Below are positions 11,356 through 22,200 of a stretch of DNA of 33,308 bases, in pieces. Origin of the DNA: Roseibacillus sp. GTDB taxonomy: Bacteria > Verrucomicrobiota > Verrucomicrobiia > Verrucomicrobiales > Akkermansiaceae. The position numbers were made by a program, and so were the translations under genes. Within the stretch, counting starts at the first letter, position 1, and the number at the start of each line of letters is the position of its first letter. The notes beneath the pieces were generated by a model, which saw nothing but the letters and a program-made list of their open reading frames with translations, was not told the origin of the DNA and ran no database searches. Location of the stretch: assembly GCA_002709915.1 (NCBI GenBank), contig PARF01000092.1:1-33308 (forward strand), read 5' to 3'.

Positions 11356-14300
11356 GTGATTGATTTTCGCCTCTCTTTTACTGCTGTGGTAGGTTGTGTC
11401 TTGGTCGTGGCACCGGCGTTGTTTGCAGGTTGTGGAGGCAAGAAAGAGAAACGTGCTAATGTCGGGACGGGTGCAGGTGCGGGACCGAACGAGCTACTGC
11501 GGGTGACGGCCAAGGCGATTCAGCGCCTGCATCGTCCGGCGCTGAATCCTGAAGAGGGAGTCGGAGTAAGAGGCTCGGATATCAGAGTCGCTTTTACCGG
11601 TGAAGAGACTGTGGCCGATCTTGAGATAGCGGCACTGATGCCCGAGCGTTCCGGTTGGAATTCTGAGCATCTGACGCTGCTGGTATCCGGGCTACTCTCT
11701 CAGGTCGCAGAGGCAGCTGTGGACAGTGATCTTAGCGGATTGGTTCTGGAGGATTTTCATTCGTCTGCGTTTGTACCTTCCGAGGTCCAGCAGCGCGTTC
11801 TTCCGGGAGGGATAAAAATTCTTACCGGGTCCTCATTTGGACCCTCCGGGGCGGATCTTTCCCGGAAGTTGGCAGATCTGCGTGAACGAGTGGAAGGAGG
11901 CAAGCGTGCCTCGGTGCGCTTTAAGACGGTTGCTATTGATTTGGAAGGACAGGGTGAGGAGTTTAGCACGGAGGTTCTCGTCGAGGTGGTATCATCGGAC
12001 ATTGATGACAGGCTTGCTCAAATCGACGCCGTCTGGCAGTGCGATTGGGTTGGAAGAGAAGCGCCAAGGCTCGCAGGTTTGAAGGTGATGAGCTACCGCG
12101 AAACTCATGTCCCCGGGGTGCTTTATGAGGATGCGACAAGGGGTGTCTTTGCCAATGCTCCCTCGTTCAGGCGGCAGATGATGCATGGGGTAGGTTACTG
12201 GTGCGAGCGGTTAACTAGAGTAGACGACATGCACATCACTGGTCATCAGGGTATTGCGGTTGGCGATGTCAATGGCGACGGATTGGATGATGTTTATGTT
12301 TGCGACGGCGGCGGTCTTCCCAATCGGCTCTACGTGCAAAGTGAGGATGGAACAGTCGAAGATCGCTCTGCGGCTGCGGGAGTGGATTTTCTTGAGTCAT
12401 CACGCAGTGCGCTAATCGTGGATCTTGATAATGATGGCGATCAGGATCTTGTGGTTGCGACGGTCGCTCTAGTGCTGTTTCTCGAAAATGACGGATCTGG
12501 GGTCTTTTCGCTGCAGGGTGGGCATCCCGGGTCACCTGGACCGTACTCGATGGCGGCCGCAGATTATGATAACGATGGAGATCTGGATCTCTATGTTGCG
12601 GACTATGGAGCGGGTCGCAGTAGCTCCGGTGCGCAGGGATTTGAGGCCCAATCTCCAATTCCCTACAACGATGCCGAGAATGGTGGCCGCAACATCCTTC
12701 TCGCTAATCATGGGAAGTTTCGATTTTCGGACGTGACCGAGTCGGTCGGCCTTGATCAGAACAATACGCGCTGGACGTTTGCAGCTTCTTGGGAGGATTA
12801 CGATCAGGATGGAGATGCTGATCTCTACGTGGTGAATGATTTCGGAAGAAATTCTCTCTATCGGAATGATGGGGGAGTATTCAAGGATGTTGCGAAGGAG
12901 GTAGGAGTGGAGGATATGGCAGGAGGGATGTCTGCCTCTTGGGGAGATGCAGACGGTGACGGTCGTATGGATCTCTACGTTGGAAACATGTTTTCTGCCG
13001 CAGGAAACCGGGTAACCTATCAGAGGAAGTTCGAGGATTCGCGAGTTGGGGGAGATGTGGTCGCTCTGCAGCGCATGGCCCGGGGTAACAGCCTGTTCGT
13101 GCAGGGAGCCAAGGGAGGCTTCCGTGACAAGAGCATGTCCGCCGGAGTGACCATGGGTCGTTGGGCATGGAGTTCCGGGTTCGTCGACTTGAATAACGAT
13201 GGCCGGGAAGATCTTCTGGTGGCCAACGGGTATCTTTCAAATACCAGGGCGGATGACTTATGAAGTTTCTTCTGGCGACAGGTCGTGTCGCCTTCACCGG
13301 TTAACGAGCAGGACAAGGAAGGAGTCATAAGGTATGGAGCTGCGTGGCAGGCGATAATGCAATTGGTCCGCAAGGGATCCTCGTGGAGCGGTTACGAGCG
13401 AAACTGCGCCTTTCTCAATGTGGGTGGTAAGTTCGTCACATCTTCTCACGTAAGCGGGCTCGATTTTGTGGATGACGGCAGAGGGGTGGCAGTAAGTGAT
13501 TGGGATCAGGATGGGGACCTCGATCTCTGGTTTCGGAACCGCACGGCGCCTCGGATCCGTCTCATGCTGAATACTTCCTCCTCCGGGCGGCCAGGGCGTT
13601 TTGTTGCTTTTCGACTCGAGGGAACAAAGGCTAATCGCGATGCAATTGGGGCCGTCGTGGAGTTGGAAGTCTCCGGATATGATAAGCGACTAATACGCTC
13701 GGTGCGGGCGGGAGACATGTTTCTATCTCAGTCAAGTAAGTGGGTGCATTTCGGATTGCCGGAAAATGCGTCTCTGAAACGAGTCAAGGTGCTATGGCCC
13801 GGAGGAGAGCGAAGTGTGTTCCAACAGTTAAAAGCGGGACGGCGATACCATCTGAAAGAGGGAGCAAGGTCGGCGGTTCCCATTGGAGTGGACCGAGTAG
13901 TGAGTATTAAGGCGGAGGCTTTACCCGCGGTAGCGGCCTCTGGGGGGAGGGCGTCGGTTGTTTTGCCTGCTGCGGTCAGGCTTCCCTTTGCCTCTTACTA
14001 CGACGAGAAGGGAAGCAGAGCCAAGCTTTCCGGCGGTATCTCCGGCCGCCTTTTGGTGTTGTGGTCTGCAAGTTGCCCTCATTGTCGCAAGGAACTTTCG
14101 GAGCTCGCAGTTGGTCCTGTGGAGCTTCCGGTTCTAGCTCTGTGTGTTGATGGGCACTCTGAGGAGGCTCGTAGCGCAGCAAAGGCCTTTATCGTAGAGA
14201 CGGGTTTCAATGATGCCTGGGGAATGGTTGGTGAGGAGGAGTTAGAGCAGGTATTTCTTTTGCAGGAATCTCTGTTTGATTCTGCTCCCCACTTCGCCGT

Positions 14301-14862
14301 TCCGTTGTCGCTCCTCCTGAACAAAGAAAACGAGGTGGTTGCTTTATATCGGGGAGCTCTCAATAAGGAGGTTTTGGAATATGATTGCCGGGAGGTGTTG
14401 CGGGCTGCCAAGACACAATTGCGTAATTTGGCACCGCCATTCCCAGGGCGCTGGTTTACGGAGCCGGCCGCTGCGGGCTATGTTTCCAATCTGGTTGCCC
14501 GCCGCACTCAGGAACGATATCCGGAATTTTCGGTTTTTTATCTGAGGGCTGCAGCTGAGAGTTCCCGGGGGAAAAAGAGGCGCGCCCTCATGGCAGAGGT
14601 CGGAAGAAGGCATTATCTTCTCGCGATGGAATTTGATCGGCGACAACTCAGCGAGAGGTCGGCGTTTCATTTTTCGAGTTCCTTGGAGGTCGCACCGAAC
14701 AATCCCTCCGTTCACAATGACTTCGGGTCATCTCTTGCTCGTCGGGGATTGTTCGCGGAGGGGGCTCACCACTTTATGGAGGCCCTCCGCCTGAAGCCGG
14801 ACTTTCTACTCGCGAAGGAGAATCTGGCCAAGGCTCAGAGGCTACTGGAGCAATCGAAGTAG
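11356..14862 (+). CDS. Putative selenoprotein: FG-GAP / ASPIC-UnbV / thioredoxin-like / TPR lipoprotein (1168 aa, UGA at codon 636)
   Basis: Read through the single in-frame TGA at 13261-13263, this is one continuous frame from a GTG start to TAG. The N-terminus is a lipoprotein signal ending FAGC (Cys26). FG-GAP/VCBS repeats follow, with calcium-binding motifs near residues 297 (DVNGDGLDD), 354, 400, 478, 528, 609 (DLNNDGRED) and 713 (DWDQDGDLDLW). An ASPIC/UnbV domain lies at about 744-835 (NRDAIGAVVELEV, VHFGLPE, VLWPGG). A thioredoxin-like domain lies at about 885-990 with C907-P-H-C910, and a TPR at about 1095-1160. The UGA sits between ANGYLSNTRADDL and SFFWRQVV, inside the FG-GAP array. 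A conventional reading would give a 635-aa protein and a second ORF from a GTG at 13285 that lacks a usable ribosome site and starts mid-propeller. Alternative: a single nonsense mutation in an otherwise intact gene. Confidence 0.8.
13261..13296 (+). promoter_or_regulatory. Candidate bacterial SECIS element directly after the in-frame UGA
   Basis: After TGA (13261-13263) there are 17 nt to the loop. The stem GGCGACA (13274-13280) pairs perfectly with TGTCGCC (13286-13292) around the loop GGTCG (13281-13285). TGAA (13261-13264) can also pair with TTCA (13293-13296) across an internal bulge. The E. coli fdhF SECIS has an apical GGUCU loop 18 nt after its UGA, and SelB contacts the G-U in that loop. 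Loop sequence, spacing and stem strength all fit; folding is inferred by eye. Confidence 0.7.
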
Positions 14863-14970
14863 GCGAGGGGATTACAGAGGACATCAGTTCGCGTATGGAT
14901 TTTAACCTTATTCACCTGAAATAGCATCTCTGGTTCTGAACCCTGTTCCAGACTTCATGAGTTTCATCGG

Positions 14971-17217
14971 TTACGGGCTGCCCTCGGCAACCACTTTTAC
15001 GAAGTGAACCTTGTTGAGTTCGCCTTTCCGTTTGCCCAGTCGCATGAGTCCTTCACCGCAGGTCACCAGACTCTCGCGGTCGTTGAGGCGGCATACTCCT
15101 GAATTTCCCAAGGTCGCATGGTTTTCCGGGATGAGAACGCGTTCGGTGGAACGGATCACTCGTAGTGTTTCGGGATGGACCTGCCCGATAAAGAGAGGCG
15201 CGCGGTGCCTGAATACGTGGTCGTTGTCCGCTCCCTTGCGGGTATAGATCAAGAACAGGCCGCCTCCAGCCGTGATCCAGTGCTGTTGGGTATTATAACT
15301 CCCTAACAACGTCCCATCATCGAATTTCCATTCACGGATGGCTTCGAAATTAATGCCATCCTTTCCCTTCGTCACGAATGCGGAGTGGTCGGCTCTCAGC
15401 GTCAGGTAGTACCACCCTTCAAATTCAGTTAACGAGGGCTCGTAGAGTCCGCGATCCCGTGGGATGTTCAACTCTGAACCATGTTCCTTGTAGGTCAGAG
15501 TCTCACCGTCGAACTCACAGCGCACGACGACCGTGGTATAATTCCGCTGCTTGAAGCCTCTCTGATAGCGCACGGGAAGGAGGATATCTCCGTTGGGCAA
15601 ATCGACACGCTGGTTGTTACCGGCGTTTGGAGCCACAATCGCCATCCCCGATCGATCCTTTTCCGGCATCTTCAAAAACTTCATCGGCGCCCACTCGCAG
15701 CTCTTCGGATTCATCACCGCATATGATACCTTCTCACGATTGAATATTTCGCGCTTGCCGCCTTCAAAATTGAAGGTTTTACCGGTTGCAATGATCAGTC
15801 CGGACTTCGCATGCCAGGTTGGCCACATATCGCCAGGTGCCACCTCAAATCCATTGTTCTCCTCGGTGCGTTTCAGTGAGTGAATAATCTCAGGCTTGCT
15901 CCAGGTCTTTCCTTCGTCCCGGCTGAGGGACTGATAGATGTCGTGAAAGTCGTGCGACACCTTCTTTCCCGTCTCTGACATGGTGGTGATCCACAAAGGT
16001 TGTTCGCCTGGAACTTGCGCAGTACGGGCCTGCCACCAATCCCACTTTTCTGTTCCTTGAATAGCAGCGAGCTTCTCCACTCGCAGGTCCACCTTCTTGA
16101 CCGGTAAAGGTTCCTGAGCGCACATCAATGTCGACCACGGCTTGTGAGTTGTCGAAGGTTTCTCCGGGCGTGTCTTGCGGAGGACCTGCTCGCTGAACGG
16201 CATGGGCATTTTCTTGCGGTGATGATAATGGCGGTAAGCAAGCTCGAATACTGGCACCTCCCAGCCACGCCCGACCTCAGAGATCTTGTGATGATCGTAC
16301 CACCCACCGATACTCACGAACCGTTCGAAGGGGACTGCGTGTCCCAGCCCATATTTGGCACAGTATTCGAAGGCGGTAGCGAGTCTGTTCCCAGCTGTTT
16401 CGTAGAGATCCAAGCCCTGATTGCGGGCAATCTCCGCCGCCGAAGTGAGATAGCCGAGTCCCATCAGGGTGTGATGCTGATCGCGTCCACTCTCCTGACA
16501 CTGGCCAGAGGGCCTAATGTAGTTGGTGAGCCGGCCGTTTCCCTCGCCGTTGAGAAAGTAATCAACCCCGCGCTGGTAGATAGACCGGTCATCGAAGAAG
16601 ATTCCCATCCCCATCATGGTCTGGATCATGGATGCATCCCAATTGCCATTTGCTCTCGGATAAAAGTTCTCGATGACCGGGTAGAGAACCTCACGTAACA
16701 TTTTTTCGAAACGTTCTCGATCGACTACACTCCACTGAGTGTCACTGTGCGCGATCAGTTCTGCCGCATTCACAAAGTGAATTCCGGTAATGCCAACCAG
16801 AAGGCGGGCATCGTGACCTCCGACACTTTTCAGGGTTCGAGCGTAGTCATTCAGAATCTCGATAGCCTTGTTGGCGTGAGCTTGTGATCCGCTCAACGAC
16901 CAGTGGAGAGCGTGGGTGTAGGCCGCTACCGAATCGTCCATCAACTCTCTCATTCCTGTGCTGCTTTTTCCCCGCCGGCCGCGAACGACATTTTGATGGG
17001 CTCTTGACTCATGGTCAAGGGAAGCCCACCGGTGAGAGATCAGGGCTTGCCATGCTGAAGACCAGGGCTCGTCTCCAGACGCGATTTTCCCACGAACGAA
17101 GTTGAGCTCTGAAGAGCTGTGTAGAACTCCCGGGTGGTTAAAAGGAGCTGGCTTCTCTGCGGAAGAGGGCTGCTGGAAAAGAATGCAGAGAAGGAGAATA
17201 GTTCGATACGGAAGCAC
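14971..17217 (-). CDS. Exported alginate-lyase-family domain fused to a sialidase-like (BNR) domain (748 aa)
   Basis: The GTG start gives a signal peptide (MLPYRTILLLCILFQQPSSA). Residues about 30-345 match the alginate-lyase superfamily (PF05426-like, alpha-toroid): NHPGVL near the start, RANGNWDASMIQTMMG near 193, and SGRDQHHTLMGLGYL near 243. A short linker leads to a sialidase-like propeller (about 395-748) with the Asp-box SRDEGKTW near 435 and AVMNPKSCEW, LPNGDILLPVRY and YEPSLTEFEGWYYL strands. Such a protein would cleave an acidic polysaccharide by beta-elimination in the periplasm or outside the cell, while the propeller could bind or hydrolyse a sugar. The substrate cannot be read from sequence. 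It lies 207 bp downstream of phoD on the same strand, with no obvious Shine-Dalgarno. Confidence 0.82.
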   Translation of the reverse strand: MLPYRTILLLCILFQQPSSAEKPAPFNHPGVLHSSSELNFVRGKIASGDEPWSSAWQALISHRWASLDHESRAHQNVVRGRRGKSSTGMRELMDDSVAAYTHALHWSLSGSQAHANKAIEILNDYARTLKSVGGHDARLLVGITGIHFVNAAELIAHSDTQWSVVDRERFEKMLREVLYPVIENFYPRANGNWDASMIQTMMGMGIFFDDRSIYQRGVDYFLNGEGNGRLTNYIRPSGQCQESGRDQHHTLMGLGYLTSAAEIARNQGLDLYETAGNRLATAFEYCAKYGLGHAVPFERFVSIGGWYDHHKISEVGRGWEVPVFELAYRHYHHRKKMPMPFSEQVLRKTRPEKPSTTHKPWSTLMCAQEPLPVKKVDLRVEKLAAIQGTEKWDWWQARTAQVPGEQPLWITTMSETGKKVSHDFHDIYQSLSRDEGKTWSKPEIIHSLKRTEENNGFEVAPGDMWPTWHAKSGLIIATGKTFNFEGGKREIFNREKVSYAVMNPKSCEWAPMKFLKMPEKDRSGMAIVAPNAGNNQRVDLPNGDILLPVRYQRGFKQRNYTTVVVRCEFDGETLTYKEHGSELNIPRDRGLYEPSLTEFEGWYYLTLRADHSAFVTKGKDGINFEAIREWKFDDGTLLGSYNTQQHWITAGGGLFLIYTRKGADNDHVFRHRAPLFIGQVHPETLRVIRSTERVLIPENHATLGNSGVCRLNDRESLVTCGEGLMRLGKRKGELNKVHFVKVVAEGSP

Positions 17218-17424
17218 AGGGAAGAATCAGGGTTGGAGATTCATGCTCAAGGGCAAAGTTGCAGGATGAACCGCGAAACTTCGGCCCCTCCTCGAGTCGG
17301 GGCTAAGCCGAGGGCAGGACCCCTGAGAGGGTCATCGGCGAGCGGAGATAACTGTTTCCTTATCGAATTCGTGTCAGCGGATTACCTTCTGAAACGCTGT
17401 TTTGCTGATGCCAGCGAGACTGGA

Positions 17425-19008
17425 TCAGGCGGGTTGGATCTTCGGAATGCCGGATTCGACCGTGAACCTTGCTCTGGACGCAGTCTCGCCACCCGGTCTC
17501 AGGACATCATCGATAACCATGAAATCAGCGGTATAAGTTTTCGGAGTAACATCGCACAGAACGTAACCACGTTCCCGGTTGAAGAATTTGGTGCACGGGT
17601 TGCGGGCAAGAAACTCGTTGAGTCCATCTGTTTTTGAAGACCCGTTCCCACCGCTGGAAAGAGACGTTGTGACAAATTCGGTAGCGACAATGTCTTCCTC
17701 TGGTTTGAAGTCATTGACGCGCAATTCGTTTGCCCAATTTGAGTGGATATCACCGGTGAGGACCACCGGATTCCTTATTTTGTGATCGTGTAAATGCTTT
17801 AGAAGTAACTGGCGTTCATGAGCATAGCCCGGCCACTGGTCCATGGAATAGACAGCAGGGGAGTTGGGTCTCGCTCGGTCAGCCAGAGCCATCATCACTT
17901 GTTGGGCAAGGATGTTCCAAGTTGCTCCAGAGGAGGAGAGGGTCTCAAAGAGCCACTTGCGCTGTTCCAATCCGAGCAAGGTATTGCGTGGATCGAGGGC
18001 CGCCCTGTTGACAGGGCTCTTGCGATCATCGTTGGGCTGATCGGTCCGGTATTGGCGGGTATCGAGGACATAAAAGTCAGCGAGGGTGCCGAAGTGTGCG
18101 TTGCGGTAGAGCGCCATTTTGGGGCCTACCGGAAGAGATGACCGGCGCAGGGGCATCATTTCGTAGTAGGCTTGGTAGGCGTTCGCACGCCGGATGAGGA
18201 AATTCTCCGGCTTCACATGTTTCTCCTCGGAAATGGCATTGGCGCAGTTGTTGTCGAACTCGTGATCATCCCAGGTGACGAACCAAGGACAAGTTGCGTG
18301 CATCTTCTGGAGATCCTTGTCGCTGCGATACTGAGCGTAGCGAGAACGGTATTGATCGAGTGTTTCGATTTCGGGTCCATGATGCTTACGTAGGCGGCCA
18401 TTCACTCCTGAATACTCGTAGATATAATCGCCGAGATGAAAAACGAGATCCGGTTCATCAGTGGCCATTTGGTGGTAGGCGGTAAAGAGGCCCTGTTCAT
18501 AATTCTGGCAGGAAGTGACGGCGAAACGGAGTTTCTCTGGAGAATCTTCGGGCGCCGGTAGAGTGCGGGTGCGCCCGATTGGGGAGGTGGCCCCTCCCGA
18601 CTGGAAACGGTAGAAATACCAGCGATCAGATTTCAGTCCCTCGGGTTCCACATGAATCGAGTGACCGAGTGCGGGGGTGGCGTTAATCTTGCCACTTTGA
18701 ATGATCGTTTTGAATGCGCTGTCTGCGGCAAGTTCCCAGTAGACTGCCACCGGTGTATTCGGCATGCCTCCTCCGGGCTCCAGAGGCTTGGGGGCGAGTC
18801 GAGTCCAAAGAACGACGCTCTGATGATCAGGATCACCAGAGGCCACGCCGCAGGTGAAAGGGTCACTGGCAAAGCTGTGCCGCGGGGCAGCAGAAGCGCA
18901 TTGCCCCGCTAACGGGATAGAGGCGAGGGATGCAGCGTAGGCGAGAAAAAGGCGCCGGGAAAACTCACCCTCATACTGGAAGGCGCTTCTTAGCTTGTCT
19001 AATTTCAT
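17425..19008 (-). CDS. phoD: PhoD-family alkaline phosphatase/phosphodiesterase, Tat-exported
   Basis: A twin-arginine signal (FSRRLFLAYAASLA) is followed by the PhoD N-terminal beta-sandwich (CGVASGDPDHQSVVLWTRLAP) and the metallophosphatase core. Family motifs are all present: FAVTSCQNYEQG near residue 165, LGDYIYEY near 193, TWDDHEFDNN near 249 and LTGDIHSNW near 418. These residues bind the Fe/Ca centre in Bacillus PhoD. It would release phosphate from phosphomono- and diesters outside the cytoplasm after export in folded form. At 527 aa it has the usual length. No convincing Pho box or Shine-Dalgarno was found upstream; the 223-bp region to the divergent protease gene must hold both promoters. 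Confidence 0.95.
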   Translation of the reverse strand: MKLDKLRSAFQYEGEFSRRLFLAYAASLASIPLAGQCASAAPRHSFASDPFTCGVASGDPDHQSVVLWTRLAPKPLEPGGGMPNTPVAVYWELAADSAFKTIIQSGKINATPALGHSIHVEPEGLKSDRWYFYRFQSGGATSPIGRTRTLPAPEDSPEKLRFAVTSCQNYEQGLFTAYHQMATDEPDLVFHLGDYIYEYSGVNGRLRKHHGPEIETLDQYRSRYAQYRSDKDLQKMHATCPWFVTWDDHEFDNNCANAISEEKHVKPENFLIRRANAYQAYYEMMPLRRSSLPVGPKMALYRNAHFGTLADFYVLDTRQYRTDQPNDDRKSPVNRAALDPRNTLLGLEQRKWLFETLSSSGATWNILAQQVMMALADRARPNSPAVYSMDQWPGYAHERQLLLKHLHDHKIRNPVVLTGDIHSNWANELRVNDFKPEEDIVATEFVTTSLSSGGNGSSKTDGLNEFLARNPCTKFFNRERGYVLCDVTPKTYTADFMVIDDVLRPGGETASRARFTVESGIPKIQPA

Positions 19009-19231
19009 GGGCGTATATCCGTCGAAGCAGCCCTAGCGTAGACAGAATACCTGGGCTTTCTTCGAGGAGTTTGATGGGTTGGAGAGAAATCCCCCGGATC
19101 GAGGCGGCCTGTCAACGGGCGCACATTAACCGGGTAGTGATTTTTTCAAATTTCATGCATAGTGGGGAGGAAGAGCTTGGACAAGACTTTGCTGCTGTCC
19201 TTTCCCGGCAATTGATTGTATCGTCGATGCC

Positions 19232-22200
19232 GTGCAAAAAAGATTTCTATTTCTGATTATCGTTGGTTTCACAGGCCTCGGGATCGGGGCTCTGTTTCCT
19301 CCACTGAAGCCTAATGCTGGGAACAGTGCTTCACATGCTGCTGACCCGGAGAGGCATGCCTTGCGCAAGGAACAGATGGGAATCGAGGGGACAAGAAAGT
19401 CAGGAAGGACTCACCCCGGTAAGCGAATTTTGGAGCTGCCACCTCTGGAGGTCGATCGACTGCGGAAGGAGCACGCTCCCGAAAAGGGAAAGCCCCTTCG
19501 TTTTGCAGAGAGATGGCCGGTAGATGTAACGCCCAGTAGCCACGGGCGCTGGAAGGCTGAGGGCTCGAGGGCCAACTGGAGTATTCGGGTCAAGGCGCCG
19601 GGGGCACAAAATCTTAATCTGGCATTTTCTCAATTTCGTCTGCCAGAGAGCGCCCGGTTGGAGCTCCGAGTAAACGGAGAATTAATGGTCAGGCCGTTCA
19701 CAGCAGAGGATAATGAAAACCACGGAGAACTTTGGACTCCATTGGTAGCGGGGGATGAGTTGGAACTCGTCCTCAATGTCGCGGAGGAAGAACGCGAGCA
19801 GGTAGACCTTCGTCTGAACGGTGTGAATCGTGGCTTCCGGGCCTTCAGCTTGGCGGCGGGAATGGAGAAGTTAGAGGGTTCCTCTCCGGCGGGAGACTGC
19901 CATATTGACGTGGTCTGTTCCGCAGAGGAGTCCGGGGCTGGTGGATTGATTGATCAGTTTCGCGATCAGATAAAGTCGGCCGGGGTCTATATTCTTAGTG
20001 GGACTTATTTTTGTTCGGGAGCGGCGATTAACAACACCCGCAATGACAAAAGGCCTCTCTTTCTGACCGCAGATCATTGTGGGATTACTTTGTCAAACGC
20101 GGCAAGCATGCTGGTTTACTGGAATCACGAGAATAGTAACTGTCGCACTCGGGGGACTTCTTCCAATGCGAGCGCTGGGAACGGTCCGGTCAATAATTTC
20201 AATAGTGGCGCGAGATTGCGTGCAACCTTTGAGGCTTCGGACATGACGCTTGTAGAGCTAGATGATCCGATCAGTGAGGATCACGGAGTGTTCCTTGCAG
20301 GATGGTCCCGCGCTGGGGTTCCAGAGCTGGCGGTGGGTGTTCACTTTCCCAAAGGATCTGAGAAGCGGATCAGTTTTGACTTTGATGAGCTGCGCTCGAC
20401 GACTTATCTGAGCTCAGACGAAGATGCTGGGGCCACTCATTGGAGGGTTGTCGGATGGGAACTCGGTTCAACTGAGGGTGGTTCCTCCGGGTCGCCGTTG
20501 TTTGATCAGAACGGGCGGATAGTGGGGCAGCTTCATGGAGGATATGCGGCCTGTGGGAATGATCGGTCAGATTGGTATGGTAAATTGTCGCGTAGCTGGG
20601 ATGGAGGGGGATCGTCAGGTTCAAGACTGCGTGATTGGTTGGATCCCGACGGGAGCGGGGTAACTGAGCTCAACGGTATCTTCCTGAGGGATCCTGATGG
20701 TAATGATCCGGTCGATCCTCCTTCGCCTCCTGTGATTGGGTCTGCACCTCAAGATGCCATTTCCCTTGGATCGGTAGCGGCGGGGCAATACAGCTTTGAT
20801 ACGAGAAACTCTGTCGTAGCTGATACGGAGTTGGGGCTTTACGACTCATCTGGGACACGGTTGGGATCTAATGACGACAGCGCACTGGGCCGAGGGAGCC
20901 TTTTGACTCAGGATCTGACTCCCGGAACCTATTTTCTGGCAGCTGGTTCCTATGATACGGTGTTCAGCCAGAGCGATTTTGGTGTGGTTGCCCCCCCAGG
21001 AATCCGTGATTCAATCACGCTCAATGTAGGGGCAGGGGCATTCAATCCCGATGCTGATATTTTAGCTACGGCGACTGGAGCAGTGTCCTCGGGCGCGATC
21101 TGGTTCTTTATTGAAGTCACTGAAGCAGTCCCTGAGCTTGCGGGAGAAACTCCTGAACGGGCAATTCCCCTGGGAACAGTGTCAGGAGGATTGCTCAGCA
21201 TTGATACTTCGGGATCGTCGATAGGAGATACCGAGCTGGGTGCCTTTAATAGTTCCGGTGAGCTACTGGGTTCTAATGATGACAGCGTCCTTGATCTGCA
21301 AAGTGTTCTCTCTGGAGAGCTTTCCGCAGGCACCTACTTTATTGCTGCGGGAGCATGGAATGCCAGCTTTGGGAACAATTTTGAGGTCGCAGCCCCAGCT
21401 AACCAACCATCGGTTACCGTCAATGTCCGTCGGGGCAATTTTGACCCTGCGACCGAGGTAGTCGCAACTGCGAGTGGCGAAGTTGCTACGGGGGCTGTTT
21501 GGTTCTCCCTCGAAGTTACCCAGCCTGTTCCCGAGCCGGTGGGAGATACTCCTGCCACGGCGCTCACTCTCGGTCCGATCCGTGCGGGGGTGGTCAGTAT
21601 CGATACTGGGGGCTCCGCGGTAGAAGATACGGAAATCGGGCTTTATAACGCCTCCGGCGAACTATTGGCGACAAACGACGATAGTGTGCTGGGCCGGGGT
21701 AGTCTTCTTACCGGAGAACTGGCTCCGGGGAGGTATTTTCTTGCAGCTGGTTCTTATAATACGGTGTTTAATCAACAAGATTTCAGTGTGGTTGCGCCCT
21801 CAGGAATTGGTGATGCGTTCACCTTAAACCTGCGGGAGGGTTCATTTGATCCAGAAGGTGAACCCGCAGCGACCGCAGAAGGGCAGAACCGCAATGGTGC
21901 GCTCTGGTTTGTCATTACGGTTGAGGAGAACGGGCCAGGAGACTTGGATTCCGATCTCGATAATGACGGGCTGTCGCTCGGCGCTGAAATTACGGCAGGG
22001 ACGGATCCCTCAAATCCGGATAGTGATGGTGACGGATGGAATGACGGTGATGAAATTAACCTCCAGTCCAGTCCCCTCGATGCTGCAGATCGCCCTTCTT
22101 CTGTCCCGGTCTTCACGGCGACTCCGGGCATAATTTCGGTATCCTTTGCCTCCCGGTCCAGCCGAACCTATCGTATCGAACAATCGATCGATTTGGAGAA

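Noticed and set aside
13285-14862. A separate gene starting at GTG 13285
   Set aside because: It is in the same frame as the upstream gene, starts inside the candidate hairpin loop, lacks a usable ribosome site and begins in the middle of a FG-GAP/ASPIC protein.
19087-19115. TTGACA at 19115-19110 (minus) as a phoD promoter
   Set aside because: No acceptable -10 box at 16-18 bp spacing (GGATTT or GATTTC).
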